Positions 12,471-25,701 are shown, numbered from the stretch's first letter. The stretch: DNA of 64,000 nucleotides from Plectrocnemia conspersa (GCA_009617715.1 VTFK01000050.1:930001-994000), one strand, 5' to 3'. Notes: a model not told the origin generated them from the sequence alone. Translations and numbers: made by a program.

Positions 12471-14180
12471 ATAAATGTGGAAAATATGTAATTATAATAT
12501 AAGGCATATGTAAATATATATAAATTAATAAATATGAATAATGGAAATATTATTTTTTAGTATTATTTGTTTAATAGCTTCGCTTAATAAACTGTTTTAG
12601 TGTAATATTTGATTCGCCGCTAAAGCTTAAAGTACTAAGATAAATAGTAATGTATACTATTTTATGGTTTTTAAATGTATATACACATAAATATTCTGAT
12701 GTATATCATAATATTATAATATATCTATTTGTATTCACAACCAGTGGAATTGTTAAAAAATATAATTCCATAACACTACCTCCTTCCTACTCCCCCTTAT
12801 TGTAATCAACGTAAATCAGTTTATATGGAAAAAATATTACAATTAATTATTGAAAAACTGAATATATACTTTCACACAGAATTCTACACGGTTCTTGAAA
12901 TCGATTTAGTTGTTTTTATTGAGAATTGGATCAAGCATATTTAAACCGAATTTTGGCAAATAGGTGAGCGCAAAAAATAATTATCCCTTCTCAGAAGTCA
13001 AAAATTCACGTTAAAAGAAATAAAATCGTGTCGATAACCAGAGATTTTATATTTCAGAATCATGGACGTCACTTTAGCTTTTTTAGGGGAACAAAAGTTG
13101 GCTAGTCAATAGTCGTTTTTTAATGTCGATTTCATGCATTTTTATTAAATGATATGCATGTTTCTGGCTAAATTCAGTGAAGGGGGGCAAATAACGTCCA
13201 TGGAAAACAATCATCTTGGGCGGCTTCCATAAATTATGCCGCAATATTTCGTGAATTTTCATTCCCCCCTTTTCCCCTCTTTGTTACAAGATTTAATTGA
13301 GTTCTTGTTTGTTTCACACTATCACAATACCGTTGAACCCCTCGCCCCCCTTTCCCTAAATCTGTAACATAATTTGCAAAAACCGCTCTACTTAAAGAGT
13401 CCCATAATTATTAAGTCATATGGCAAAAGGATTAAATATTTACTATTTAAATAAAAGTATTTAAAGCATATTTTGCAATTTATTTTTCATTTCTATCAAT
13501 CTCTAAAGGAAATGATAAAAATATTCGTATGTTATGCTCCCAATATATCACGTTTAAACTAATAACTAAAGGATAAAATAAAATAACAGATACTAACCTC
13601 GTTTAAAATATATAATATATATTGGACTTGTTTTTTGCGTATACATTTACCATGTGAAAGAAAGAGTACTAGGCTTAATAGACTATCGTATTTTACATTG
13701 ATTTATATGAGAAAAATTGTTTTGCATAACGAGTAAGATTCTGTAACGAATTATGCTTGTTCCACTGTATATGTATTCAAGAAACTGCTACATCAACTTT
13801 TAACAGTTGTATACAGGCCCAGCCGGTGAGATATTTTCCATTTGACAAGAATGGATGAGAAATAATAGGAAAAAAACTTATTGACTGGGCCTGGTTACTA
13901 GGTAGTAGTACAAAAAAAATACCTAATGCTTAAATCTAGGGCTGTAATGGATTTTTCAAATAAGACCTAATTTTTTATTTTGTCACACGGCAAAGATTTT
14001 AATTGATTTTGTACCCAAATAAAATAACGCATCTAATCTGTAGCGTAACAAAATCATTTAACTTAATTTTAAATATATTTAAAACTACCTTTGCTTTTTT
14101 TATAAGCTTTTGTGCTTAAAATCAATTCTTTAAATATAAAATAAATATTTTATTCTTTTTCATTATGCTCACAATACACC
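12471..14180. other. Intergenic region between genes B and C
   Basis: No coding seen. It holds half of the inverted-repeat family also found at 39,453-39,650 (here about 12,935-13,050), a GACGTCACTTTAGC-type segment near 13,068, and a segment near 13,140-13,200 (AAATGATATGCATG, then GGGGCAAATAACGTCC) repeated near 19,785-19,860. Confidence 0.5.
12935..13050 (-). repeat. Half copy of the 39.5-kb inverted-repeat element
   Basis: Shares AAACCGAATTTTGGC, ATCCCTTCTCAGAAG and AAAATCGTGTCG with the elements at 39,453-39,650 and, inverted, 21,478-21,591. Confidence 0.5.
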
Positions 14181-16285
14181 ATGCTAAGGCCAATTACAAA
14201 TACATTTGACAGTTTGATGTTTCCCACTGTCGAAAATAATGTCGCTTCCACTTTTTTTATTAAGATCGGTATTATGTTAATAATTGTTTTATTAGTTTTA
14301 ATAGATAATTCTTTAACAATATATTTTTTTTTTGTAGAAGCATGCGTTGAAAACGACGATGAAACATTGCATTCTTTTAATAAAATAGAAAGTGTAATTA
14401 AGGTAATAAATATCTACATTACATTAAAATAGCGAATGTTTAATGTATATTTTTTAGTATGAACCAAACAGTCCTGATGAATTCAATATAGAAGAAACGG
14501 ATAATGCGTTTGAATCAGGTATGGTTATTAAAGTTTATTACATAATATTTATTATAATTTAAAATTATGTATCGTTTCAGAAATGCACGATGTTAAAGAT
14601 GTACTTATTAACAACAGTATTGCCACAGATATTTCATCTTACCGGCATTCGAACGATCATATCGAAATTCAAGTAATTATGCAATAAAAAGTGAACTCAT
14701 TCGTAAAATAGGATTTAAATATATTAAAATGTTTTAGATTCAGAAGAGTGAAAATGAAACACATTCGGTTAATTTACAATTTGTTAAAGAAGAAGAAATG
14801 ATTAAGAACCGAGATTCTCTTTTACGTGTGAATTGTCATGAATGTAGCATATGTGGAAAAATTTTCAGAAAAAAGTATAATCTCACTCAGCATATGTTTA
14901 TACATAGTAATAATTTTGATTTTAAATGTAGCAAATGTGGAAAAGCATTCAAGACTAAAGGCGTCCTTTCGCAGCATATGAAAGTTCATAATAATATTTA
15001 TGACTTTGAATGTAGAGTATGTGGTAAATTATTCAAATCTAAAAGAAATCTTTCAAGCCATATAGAAATTCATAGTGAACTTTTTAATAAATGTAACGTA
15101 TGCGGAAAAATATTCAAAAAAAAGTTTTATCTTACTCAGCATATGCTCATACATGACGTTAGTTTTGACTTCGAATGTAACAAATGCGGAGTAGCGTTAA
15201 AGACCAAAGATGAATTTTTACAGCATGTAAAAATACATAATGATATTAATAATTTTGAATGTAGTGAACTATTTTTTAGGCATAGAAAGATTAAAAATCT
15301 TTCTATGCCTATGAAAACTAATAGCGATATTGGTGCTTTCGAATGCGACTACTGTAGAAAAACATTCAAGTCGAAAGATGGTCTTTCACAACATGTGAAA
15401 CTTCACAATGATAATTATGAATTTAAATGTAGTAAATGCGGGAAATTATTTAAGACTAAAAAATATTTTTCAAACCATATCAAAATTCACAGCGATCATA
15501 TCGTTTTCGAATGTGACTTCTGTGGAAAAACATGCAAGTCTAAAGATGCCCTTTCACAGCATATAAAACTTCACAATGATAATTATGAATTTAAATGTAG
15601 TATTTGCGGGAAGTCTTTTAAGACTAAAAAATATTTTTCACACCATATCAAAATTCATAGCGATCGTAACGTTTTCGAATGTGACTACTGTGGAAAAACA
15701 TACAAGTATAAAGGTGCTATTTTACAGCATATGAAACTTCACAATTATAATAATGAATTAAAATGTACTATCTGCGGAAAACTGTTCAAGTCTAAAATAT
15801 ATTTTGCAAATCATATCAAAATTCACAACCATCAAAACGTTTTCAAATGTGAGTACTGTGAAAAAATATTCAGGTCCAAAGGTTCTCTTTCACAGCATAA
15901 GAAACTACACAATGATAAATATGAATTAAAATGCGGTATATGCGGGAAATTATTTAAAACCAAAAAATATTTTAAATCTCATATCAAAATTCATAGCGAT
16001 CATAACATTTTTAAATGTGACTATTGCGAGAAAACTTTCAAAACTAAAATTTACCTATCACAGCATATCAAATTTCATAATGGCATTTGTGACTTTGAAT
16101 GTAGCAAATGTGGAAAAACGTTCAAAATGAAGTATAATCTTACGCGGCATAATACGTGCGTACACGGTAATAAGTATAATTTTGAATGTACTAAATGTGG
16201 AAGAGCGTTCAAGATCAAAGATAGCCTTTCACGACATATGAAAATTCATGATGATATTTGTAATCTTGAATCTAATAAAGACTAA
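14181..16285 (+). CDS. C2H2 zinc-finger protein, gene C (17 finger units)
   Basis: Exons 14181-14268, 14338-14402, 14458-14518, 14581-14672 and 14738-16285 join in phase. The module matches gene D almost word for word (ENDDETLHS, YEPNSPDEFNIEETDNAFES, MHDVKDVLINN). The start is odd. The ATG used by the sister genes (ATGTCGCTTCC at 14,239) is out of frame because of two extra bases in a T run; an in-frame start needs 14,181 or 14,217. The large exon has 17 finger units. The sixth is degenerate (CSELFF, no second Cys pair), as in gene D. Units 7-14 are four copies of a two-finger pair, CDYCxKTFKSK...SQHxKLH then CxxCGKLFKTKKYFxxHIKIH; gene D has one. A final finger present in D is lost here by a small deletion and early stop. 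Confidence 0.82.
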
Positions 16286-18072
16286 AAGATTTCTTACTCT
16301 CCATATAAAAAAAATAATACTTAAAAATAATGCATTTTATAATCAATAGGGTTTGGTATCTTATCCTAATTAGAGATTATTATTTGCCTGGAATACTTAA
16401 CAGTTGACTGTTCACTAAGCAAATATGGATGATCCTTATATTTTTTCTAATTAATATATATATTTTAAGCTAATAATATTTTAAAACTGAGATGAATGTT
16501 ACTAGTGTGTTTATTTGTATTTTATAAATATCGACTTGTTGAAATGTGCTTTGCGAGTCTATACAAATGTATTTATGGTCAGATATCGACGATAGGATCA
16601 ATATTAGAGCTCGAGTTATCACACTTCATTAATAAAACACAGAAATATTACAAAATCAAATTATGTCGAGATCCAGAAAATCTAGATTAACACCTAAACA
16701 TCATTGTTATCAATTACCGCAACCGTTTTCTTACAACTAACTTTTAAAACAATGCAAGCAAATAATTAAAACTATTTATTTATAGGAAGCTCAACTTAGT
16801 GACTAATAAACAAATAAAAGCGACAACTTAGTGAAATAATAAATCATATTTGATATATTTTCGTGTTTGAAAGAAATTTCAGGATGAAACATCATGTATC
16901 AAAATTTATTCAGAACGAACCCGTAACAAAAAAAATCTAAAACTAGTAATTTTGATAAATAATCATAGAATATAATAATCAGATTCTTAGAATTAAACTG
17001 TATCATTCCATATTTAAAATAGAAAGCATTTATCACTGCATAATAACAGAGAGAAGCTTCGTTACACAGTGTGCTCTTTTTTTGTACGAATTTAATTGAA
17101 AATAAAGACAATATTATTTTTAAATGTCGTTTTAATAACCTTTATTGTATATAATATATATAAAAAAAATACATATCGATACAGATATATCTTATAATAT
17201 TAATTTTTATTATTTCCTACGCGTGCTATTCAACTAATTTATCATTATGATCATCTGTTTTGTGTAGTTTCCTACAAGATTGTTCAGTAGAAGGTAACCA
17301 TCGAACGAATGTGCTATTCCATACAAAACACGATAAAAATAGTATTTTAGAAACACTTAAGAAATAAAAGGGCGACTAAACTCAACAGTCACACAAACTA
17401 CTCAATCGTACATAATACTGAAGCATTATTCTGGCCAAAATCAAGAGGTTCCCTGTTTAGAATCCATGTCAAAAGCAGTAAAATAGTGCCGTCGCAGTAA
17501 AAACTTAGTCATCTAGCGAACGTTTCAAATGGGCCAAGGAACACAGAGATTAGACTACTAATGATTAGGAAAAAATATGTCTTTAAATTATGTTTTAAAA
17601 TGATTTTTTTAATTTTTTTCAATTCACTATAAATGTTCACGGTAATTTTTTTTTGATAGGTTTGTTTTTCCGACGAGACAATTATGCGCACGTTGTACGA
17701 ATAATGCGATTATGTGCATAAGCGATCTTCGGAGAAGTTAGAAGTACAAAGAAAAATTCATGAAAAGAGTCGTAAAATATCCAAATTCAGTGATGTTACG
17801 GTCTGTTATTAGCAACAACGGTGTAGATCGATATATATCAGTCAGATGACTGACCATATAATTTCAAGTTATGTGACGGAATACTCCCGAGCAAAGGATA
17901 TTCCTCTAGTAATATAATTATGTTAATTAGTAGATTCAACATAAAGAAAAGAGGCAAATGGTCTAACAGTAAAAAAATAAATATGAAGCGTTGTGCTGAC
18001 CAAAATTCATTTAAAGAGCTAAAATCTCAAAAAGCAATAATATAATATATAACATCACAATATTATTATACA

Positions 18073-18216
18073 TTAGGTGGCCATATTTTGCAAATATTAA
18101 AAGAGGAGATTTTTTGTTAATTTTAGGGATACTGCAGGAACTAAAAAAAGGTCATCTTGAAAATTTTTGCTCGAGAACAATTCTCTTTAAAGGAGCACGT
18201 ATGGTCACCTTATATA
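18073..18216. repeat. MITE, GGTGACC family, short copy
   Basis: Starts TTAGGTGGCCATA and ends TATGGTCACCTTA, so the ends are inverted repeats; same family as 1,149-1,376. Shared internal words include TTTTTGTTAA and AAAATTTTTG. Confidence 0.55.
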
Positions 18217-18429
18217 TACAGTCTTCTTATCCTATCAATATTTAATGTATAACATAAGTTATGGGTAAGATTTAAGTTGTCGTTAATTTATTGTATACGT
18301 ATCAGTATTTTATTGCTTACTGCTATTATTGTTATATATTTTTACGAATAATTGCTTCTTTAATATTTGAAAAAAGATCAAACTGTCCTAAAACTTATTA
18401 CTTTTATAAAAAAATAATTATAAATATTC

Positions 18430-18612
18430 CTCCCCTTCTGCAAGACAGAATGGTTCTGTATTAGGAGCACAGCAAAGTACAAAGTCACGATAACGATAAC
18501 GACAGAAACGTAGCTTAAGCGGTCACAGCAAACACGTCATATATTACGAAAGCAATCTCCTCACAGCTCTGCGCTCCTAAAACTAATCTCAATTACTGCA
18601 GCAGATGGGGAA
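18430..18612. repeat. Inverted-repeat element with CCCCTTCTGC ends
   Basis: Left arm CCTCCCCTTCTGCAAGACAG and right arm GCAGCAGATGGGGA are imperfect inverted repeats, each with an AGGAGC/GCTCCT block inside. A related partial copy at 27,497-27,600 has CTCCCCATCTGCAAAGC and ATATGACGTGTTTGCTGT. Confidence 0.5.
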
Positions 18613-20587
18613 GAATATATTTAATTAAATTTATTTAAAAATACTACCTATCTTAAATATATTGGTCTGATAAGCACTATATAATGTTTTAACGACCTTC
18701 ATTCGTCGACGTATTGATACGAACAATATACGAACTCTTTGAAATTATGTAAATCAACGGATTATTTTTTTGTCATTAATGTGGGATGTAGTGAAATTTG
18801 AAGACATGATATCATAGTTTTAAACATATCGACATGAAACGGCTGAATTCGTTAGCCAGTTTAATCCGCCGTCTTACTCAAAAATGGCGACTATTAAAAA
18901 ATGAAAAACTCCGTTAAAAAATCTTAGAGAAAATGTAATGTTTTTTTTATATTTTTTGCTCATTTGTGTGGGTTTTTGAGGACATAATGCGTGTCGTAAT
19001 TTTAACAATATATTGTAGCTATGATTTAATTTGAGGAGATAACAAACTTAAATTATATTAAATAAAAAAAAATATATTTTATATTTTTTTCGTTTATGTG
19101 GGATGTAACGAAGTTGAGGACACATTAACTATTGTATTTTTCATCATATAGACATGAAACTTGTTTCAAAAATAGTTCTTATACTAATTTCGTTGATCAA
19201 CCTAATCCGCAATCTTGTTCAAAATGGCAACTTATCAAAAAAACAATAATAAATTGTAGCTCTGGTAAAAAATAAGGACGACAAAAATGATTATTATTAG
19301 AAATTAAAATAAAATATATTTTCTTATGAAAATAAATTATAAAAAAATAAAAATTCATAACTCCGTTTAAAATAAATTATAAAAAAATTAAAATTCATAA
19401 CTCCGTTTAAAAAAATCCTTTGGAAAATTAGGCTGACCAGTCAAGTTATTTACAAGGTCTATTTTTATAATTTTTAAATAAGTATCCTCAAAAACTGTAA
19501 TAAAAAAATTAAAAGCAATTCTTTTAATGATTCCCCATAACAACATTGTGAGGATTTTCTTGTCCTTCCATGCAAATACTACAAATATTATTGTTTGTTT
19601 ATTTAAATTTTACAACTTATCCCTTGCGTATTTTTATTGCTAGTGTTAAAGCTAACTAACTAGTAAGTAATATAATCATGTAGAATTAGCAGGATTAGTT
19701 CAATTCGAGTTACATATGTTGGCAGCACTGTAAATCAGACAGCTGTCAATAATCACGCGTCACACAAGATTCATAGTATTTCATTAAATGATATGCATTT
19801 TTCTGGACAAATTCAAGAGGGGCAAATGCCTCCACCTACACCTTCTCTCCCCAAATGACGTCCCTACGTGCATTTAATATATAGGTATACGTATCTTTTT
19901 GCCATCATCGGAAGTGACCACAATGGTTAAATATTATGAACTTTGGTAGAAATAAATAATTGGTCTACTCACTAATTTGTATAACCTTCGTCTAAAAAAG
20001 CGAATAATAAGATGATTTGATATTTACTCACATCAACACTTGACTCCGACCATCGCTACTTGTTGACACCGGTACCGACACCTGCATTTAATTTGTATAT
20101 TGGTATAATTTTTGTGTAAAACAAAATTATATATTAAACAGGTTTTCAATAAATCATACCCCTCGGAATATTATCTAAAAAAGTCTTTTAAAACTGACTC
20201 GTCGTACATGTAGAAAAGTCTGTACCTAACACATTTTTTTGTTATATGGTGTTTATCAGCTTGACCGTTGTTTTATTATTTATTTTGGAGCTTAACTACA
20301 AGCGTGGAATTGTTGAAGATCTGCTCCTTATTTTTAGAAAACGTTAGTTACTGTTAATTAAAAATTTTGTTTACACTGTGCCCATGGAGATTAAACAGAA
20401 GCTAACACATACCAATGTGTATAGGAGAATCTCAGTTTTTCAGACGTATATCAAAAATAAAGTAATAACATTAGTGATCGATATGAAGTTTAAAGGGATA
20501 TTTATTAATTACGGACGGACTGAATCAATAATGCCGGTTGATGTCGAGAGAATTGGAGGACATTGGTAAGAAATCTATAGACTAGTA

Positions 20588-21251
20588 CAGGGCTTACTAA
20601 AATGGTTTTCAGCGACGGAACACTTGGCAAATCCAAAAACTTTGGCGGAACACTTAGCTTATTTTTTAGGTTGGGTAATTCATAATAGTTAAATAAAAAA
20701 AAAAAATGGTAAAAAAGAAATATCATTTATTTAATAAACATAAAAATTCAAATAAATGAGACTCCTAATTACTGATGATTTTGGGTTCTTAAATTACATT
20801 TTTTTGTATATCAGGCATAATATTGATCAGTTGTATTCTCAGTTTTTGGATTATTTTCTTTTTCGATGATAGATGTATCAGTAGAAGTATTTGGCCGTTC
20901 TTTCGTCAAATTTTCTGTTTTTGAATAATATGTAAATTCTGTAATATTTTTTTTTGTCCAAATGGAAAAAAACCTGTATTGTAAGCAACCAGACTAAATT
21001 AGTGTACAAGAAAATCGATTCATTTTTATGCAAATTTTATTTAAATCATTTATATTTCCAAATGTATACACCCAATCCTGTTTTAACGCAATAAATTACA
21101 ATAGTTTCAAGCTTTTTTATCAGATTTATGAACAATTTTTATGTATTAGGAAGACTAAGAATTTTTTTAATATACTCCAAATTTTTGTGAAATATCTATT
21201 TAGGCTCCGCGGAACACCAGTGTTCCGCGGAACATAGTTTGGGAAACCATG
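20588..21251. mobile_element. Non-autonomous hAT element, 664 bp
   Basis: Flanked by an exact 8-bp duplication GACTAGTA (20,580-20,587 and 21,252-21,259). Ends are imperfect inverted repeats: CAGGGCTTACTAAA at the left and TTTGGGAAACCATG at the right. Subterminal GGAACACTTGGC and CCGCGGAACACCAGTGTTCC are typical of hAT elements. No transposase segment was recognised inside. Confidence 0.82.
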
Positions 21252-21477
21252 GACTAGTATACTAAAATAGTTTTCTCTGTACGTTATTGCAATACTCGAT
21301 AGAAAACATAATTTCCACAATTTTTGAAATGCACAGAAAAGCACACTCGTTTCAACAAGTTTCAGCCTTGCAGATCTAAGCTGAGAAAATGTTGATCTCA
21401 TGCCACTGATATTACTCCAGAGAATGTAAAACCCTCTCATCAGTGATCACTAAGGATTTTGGAGATTCGTCGGCAAT

Positions 21478-21591
21478 TCCCATTGCAATAGCGCCGACAC
21501 GATTTTATTGTTTTTGATGTGAATTTTTGACATCTGAGAAGTGATAATTGTTTTTGCTCCCTCTTATTGACCAAAATTCGGTTTGAATATA
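21478..21591 (+). repeat. Half copy of the 39.5-kb inverted-repeat element
   Basis: GACACGATTTTATTG, TTTGATGTGAATTTT, GAGAAGTGATAATTG and TTGACCAAAATTCGG match the right half of the element at 39,453-39,650. It abuts the pogo-like MITE at 21,592. Confidence 0.55.
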
Positions 21592-21845
21592 CAGTGGTAC
21601 CTCAGTATACGTCCTTAATCCGTTTCAGATCCTTGGACTTATACCAAACGTATTTTTGTAATGTAAGTTATGTTGTAACTCATACAAGTTGTGCATACGC
21701 GATGTGCCTTTTTGACTCACAAGTTCTAGCACGCACGCGGGTCGTATTCCAAACGAGTCTTGTACCAAACAAAATGTTTCTTGTCCAAACAGGATGTATA
21801 CCAAGTTGGACTTATTCCAAAGCGGACGTATACGAGGTATCACTT
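21592..21845. mobile_element. Pogo/Tigger-like MITE, 254 bp
   Basis: Flanked by TA on both sides (21,590-21,591 and 21,846-21,847). The ends CAGTGGTACCTCAGTATACG and CGTATACGAGGTATCACTT are inverted repeats with the CAGTxGTACCTC start of Tigger-type elements. Confidence 0.7.
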
Positions 21846-21989
21846 TACTTTGACCTACACTCTTACATCAGAAATTAAAAAAGGAACAGCACTCGCTCTC
21901 GTGTATTCAAGAAGATGATAAAAAAAAACAAAGGAATTTCTTGAAAACTCTTTCCTCACCCACCGTATTCTTCAGACATTGCTCTAAAC

Positions 21990-23585
21990 CAGTGGTTCCC
22001 AAACTCTTTTGGCCCACGGACCCCTTTTCATACTCAAAACTTGTCCACAGACCCTGGGTGAAAAACTACATAAATGCATAATAGAAAAATTAAAAAATTT
22101 AACTTTCATGTCTTGAATGGTAAATGGTGGCGTAAAAATAAAATATAAATAAAACATTTTGTTTAAGAAGTATTTATTAAAATTATAATTTTTGTTTTAA
22201 AATACAAAAAAAATTAAAAGTCTTGGATGAACCTGATAAGATGTTATGAGTGTATTTATGTCCGGCTCAATGTTTGTGAGTAGCAACCTCAAATCCCCAC
22301 GAGTACTAATTTCTAGTCGGTTTCTTTTTTTTGTGATGAGGCTCTTAACGGCACTGAATCAACATTCTACCAAATAGGAAGACTGAAAAGCAATCAACAG
22401 CTTCTGTACAATAACCCATAATGCTGGATATAAAATTGGGATCTGTTTTTGTAACCAGAACGTTGTCGTATCCTTGTTTAAACATTGGTTTCAGCTCCTA
22501 ATTTGTGGATAATTCAATAAGCTGCTCTTGTATTAGTATGTATTCATTTGTATTTGTGCTCTGAGTATGACTACTTGCAAAAGGGTTCAACACCTAGTCG
22601 GGAATAACCAAGTGAAGAATATCTTTGGAAGATCCGAATGAAGCGATGTTAAGTGTTGACAATAAGCAAACAAATCTTCATCTCTACTTTGCAATTTTGA
22701 AAGATTGGAAACTGAGAATATTCTCCTCTTCCCTAGTTTTGTTTGTACAGCAAAAGTTTTGCAACAAACGCAGATATTACACTTTTAGTTTTGATTAAAT
22801 TTAATGTGTCACCTTGTAGTTTCAAATTAGTCTCGTTAAATCTGGCAAATAAATCAGTCATATAACCGATGTCATTTTTGAGATATTTAAATTGTGACGC
22901 AAATCATTGTCTTTACTCTCCAGGAATTCTAACACTGAAACAAAGAGCGAATAGAAGGAATCCAAACATGCACTTTTAGATAACCAACGTACTTCTGTGT
23001 TAAGTAGTAAATGATTATAGTCATAAGTCATCATCATTTTTCAAACAAAGTTGAGCAAATAATCTCACATTTAAGGCATTCCTTTTGATTTTATTAACTG
23101 CTCTAATGACATACTGTAGTGATTCATGCAAACGTTCACTAAGGTTTTTTGCGAGAAAATGATGTCGATGAATCACACAATGTACCGATAATACATTCAG
23201 TATAGCTTGTTTTAAGTATGCCAGAAAGCTTCGGTGTCGTCCTACCATTGCCGGAGCACTGTCAGTAGCAACGGAGATGATATTAGTCAAGGGTATAGCT
23301 TTTACACCGAAAATTCTTTTTAATTCAGTAAATAACGTTTCACCTTTCGTATCAGTTTCCAAACATTTAGCAAATAACAATTATTGTGATTTTTTTATTC
23401 ATTGTTATTTATTTTAACTTCCATATTAATAAAACCGTGTCACAATCTTTTTATTTTATATTAAACCTTGTGCGGATCCCTTGACGTTGTTCAGAGACGC
23501 CCAAATCAATTTTAATTTTCCACGGAACCCCTGATTGATCTCGGGAACCTCTGGGGGTCCATAGGGATCACTTTGGGAACCACTG
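21990..23585. mobile_element. hAT element with decayed transposase, 1,596 bp
   Basis: Exact 8-bp duplication CTCTAAAC (21,982-21,989 and 23,586-23,593) and matching terminal inverted repeats CAGTGGTTCCCAAA / TTTGGGAACCACTG, followed by subterminal GGCCCACGGACCCC and GGGGGTCCATAGGG. A minus-strand transposase remnant lies inside. This is the clearest transposon boundary in the window. Confidence 0.92.
22400..23380 (-). pseudogene. hAT transposase remnant (ZBED5/SCAND3-like)
   Basis: The longest open piece (23,021-23,380) reads ETDTKGETLF, then SVATDSAPAMVGRHRSFLAYL and SVHCVIHRHHFLAKNL. The TDxAPAMxG block carries a catalytic-core Asp, and CxxHRxxLxxK is the hallmark of hAT transposases domesticated as ZBED5 and GTF2IRD2. 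Further along the same strand, in other frames, come NDIGYMTDLFARFNETNLKLQG and AFVAKLLLYKQN. Stops and frame changes show it is dead; the N-terminal BED finger and the C-terminal dimerisation region are missing. Confidence 0.8.
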
Positions 23586-24098
23586 CTCTAAACGAATGTC
23601 ATCTATTTAGATCCCTGACACATATTTTGGGTGAAAAAAAAATATTTTACAAAAACGGATATAAAAAAGATATTAAAGGATTTATTGCTTCCAAAAATAC
23701 ATTATTTTTCGAATCAGATATTAAAAAAATTGATTAACACGTGGAGTATAATAATTTATTAAAAGTATTACACATTTTAATTTTTAACTCGTTCAAAATC
23801 GCAGACTAATGGTACAACTTGATATGTGTAAACATGCAAAGCACAATTCAATACTTCGATATTTATAAAACTATAAGTAAAAGTCGCTTCAGCTTTTAAT
23901 TTTATTAGCTTAAAATATAATAAAATATAAAAATATGTATATAGGTCAGTCACATTGCTATGCAATTTAACCAAATAGTAATCTCTAATTACGATAAGAT
24001 ACCAAACTTTATAAAGATTATAAAATGCATTATTATTTTCAAGTTTTAAACTTTTGAGCAGTAGTATACAAACATTTGCCATAATATATACTTTGAAT

Positions 24099-25701
24099 CT
24101 AACATTTTTGTACATTTTCTTTATTAATAGAAATATTACTATGAATTTTCATATGAACAGAAATACTTCTTTTAGTCTTTAATAATATTCCGCATTTACT
24201 ACATTTAAATTCATAAATATCATCATGAATTTTCATATGCCGTGAAAGGTCACCCTTAATCTTGAACGCTTTACCACATTTGCTACATTCAAAATCAAAA
24301 TTATCACCATGTACATACATATTATGCCGTGTAAGATTTGACTTCATTTTGAACATTTTTCCACATTTGCTACACTCGAAATCGCAAATGCCGTTATGAA
24401 ATTTGATATGTTGTGATAGATAAATTTTAGTTTTGAACGTTTTCTCGCAATAGTCGCATTCGAAAATGTTGTGATCACTATGTATTTTAATATGGTTTGC
24501 ATAATATTTTTTAGTCTTAAATAATTTTCCACAAATACTACATTTTAAATCGTAAATATCATCATGAAGTTTCATATGCTGCGAAAGAACACCCTTCGAC
24601 TTGAATGTTTTTTCACAGTAGTCGCATTCCAAAACACCAATATCTCGATGAATTTTCACTTGTGTAGAAATACTATTAGGCTTTAATAGTTTACTATATT
24701 CAAAATCATAAATATCATTATGAATTTTCATATGCTGTAAAAGAACACCTTTGGTCTTAAATGCTTTTCCACACTTGTCACATTCAAAATCAAAACTATC
24801 ACTATGTATATACATATGCTGTGTGAGATAAGACTTTTTTTTGAATATTTTTCCGCATTTGCTACATTTATTACAAAGTTCACTATGAATTTCTATATGA
24901 CTTGATAAATTTCTTTTAGCGTTGAATAATTTTCCGCATATTTTACATTCATAATCATAAACATTATTATGAATTTTCATATGTTGTGAAAGAACGCCTT
25001 TAGTCTTAAACGCTTTTCCACATTTGCTACATTCAAAATCAAAATTATCACTATGTATAAACATATGCTGTGTGAGATTGGACTTCTTTTTGAAAAATTT
25101 TCCACATATGCTGCATTCATTACAAATATCACTAGTGATTTTAACAAGTGAAATTATTTTATCTTCGTTAAATCGCTGAAAATTAGTTGAATGGATTTCA
25201 ATTTCTTTTCTCTCCTGAATCTAAAATATTTTAATATATTAAATATTATTTGTTTAACAAGTTCGCATTTAATTACACAATTACTTTAGTTTCTGATAAA
25301 ATGTCCAATGCATTATTATTATTATTAATAAGTACATCCTTAACATCGTGCATTTCTGAAACGATATATAATAATTAAAATTATGATAAATAAAATTATT
25401 TACATTTAAAAATCTTACCTGTTACAAATGCATTATCTGTTTCTTCTATATTCAATCCATTAGGGCTGTTTGGCTCATACTAAAAAATAAGCATTAAATA
25501 TCCACTATTTTAATAGTATTTACATACTGATTACCTTAATTGTACTTTTAATTTTATTCGTAGAATGCAATGTTTCTTCATCGTTTTCAACGATTGGTTC
25601 TATAAAAGGCAAACATAAAGACTGTTAATGATTTAATAAATAAAAATAATAAAATAAATTATTGAATTAATACCGATCTTAATAAAAAGTGGAAGCGACA
25701 T
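24099..25701 (-). CDS. C2H2 zinc-finger protein, gene D (12 finger units)
   Basis: Minus-strand exons 25674-25701, 25535-25599, 25419-25479, 25285-25355 and 24099-25220 give about 448 residues in continuous phase. It starts MSLPLFIKI, then EPIVENDEETLHS, YEPNSPNGLNIEETDNAFVT and EMHDVKDVLINNNNNALDIL. The large exon has 12 finger units from CSICGKFFKKKSNLTQH to CSKCGILLKTKRSISVH; the sixth unit lacks its Cys pair (YSKLLKPNS) in the same place as in gene C. It is an inverted paralogue of gene C: similarity runs from the upstream region through all exons into the 3' flank. D has one CDYC/CSIC finger pair where C has four, and D keeps the final finger that C lost. AAACGTCAAACTGTCA lies just upstream. 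Nuclear DNA binding is inferred. Confidence 0.86.

Larger units (their letters stand above)
16286..20579. other. Intergenic region downstream of gene C
   Basis: The first 100-150 bp (TGCATTTTATAATC, TTGGTATCTTATC, TAATTAGAGATTA) match the 3' flank of gene D inverted, so the C/D duplication extends past the coding end. Beyond that are two short inverted-repeat elements (18,073 and 18,430) and a dispersed segment at about 19,712-19,870 (GGCAGCACTGTAAATCAGA) that recurs near 27,722. No gene recognised; the open frames are short. Confidence 0.5.
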
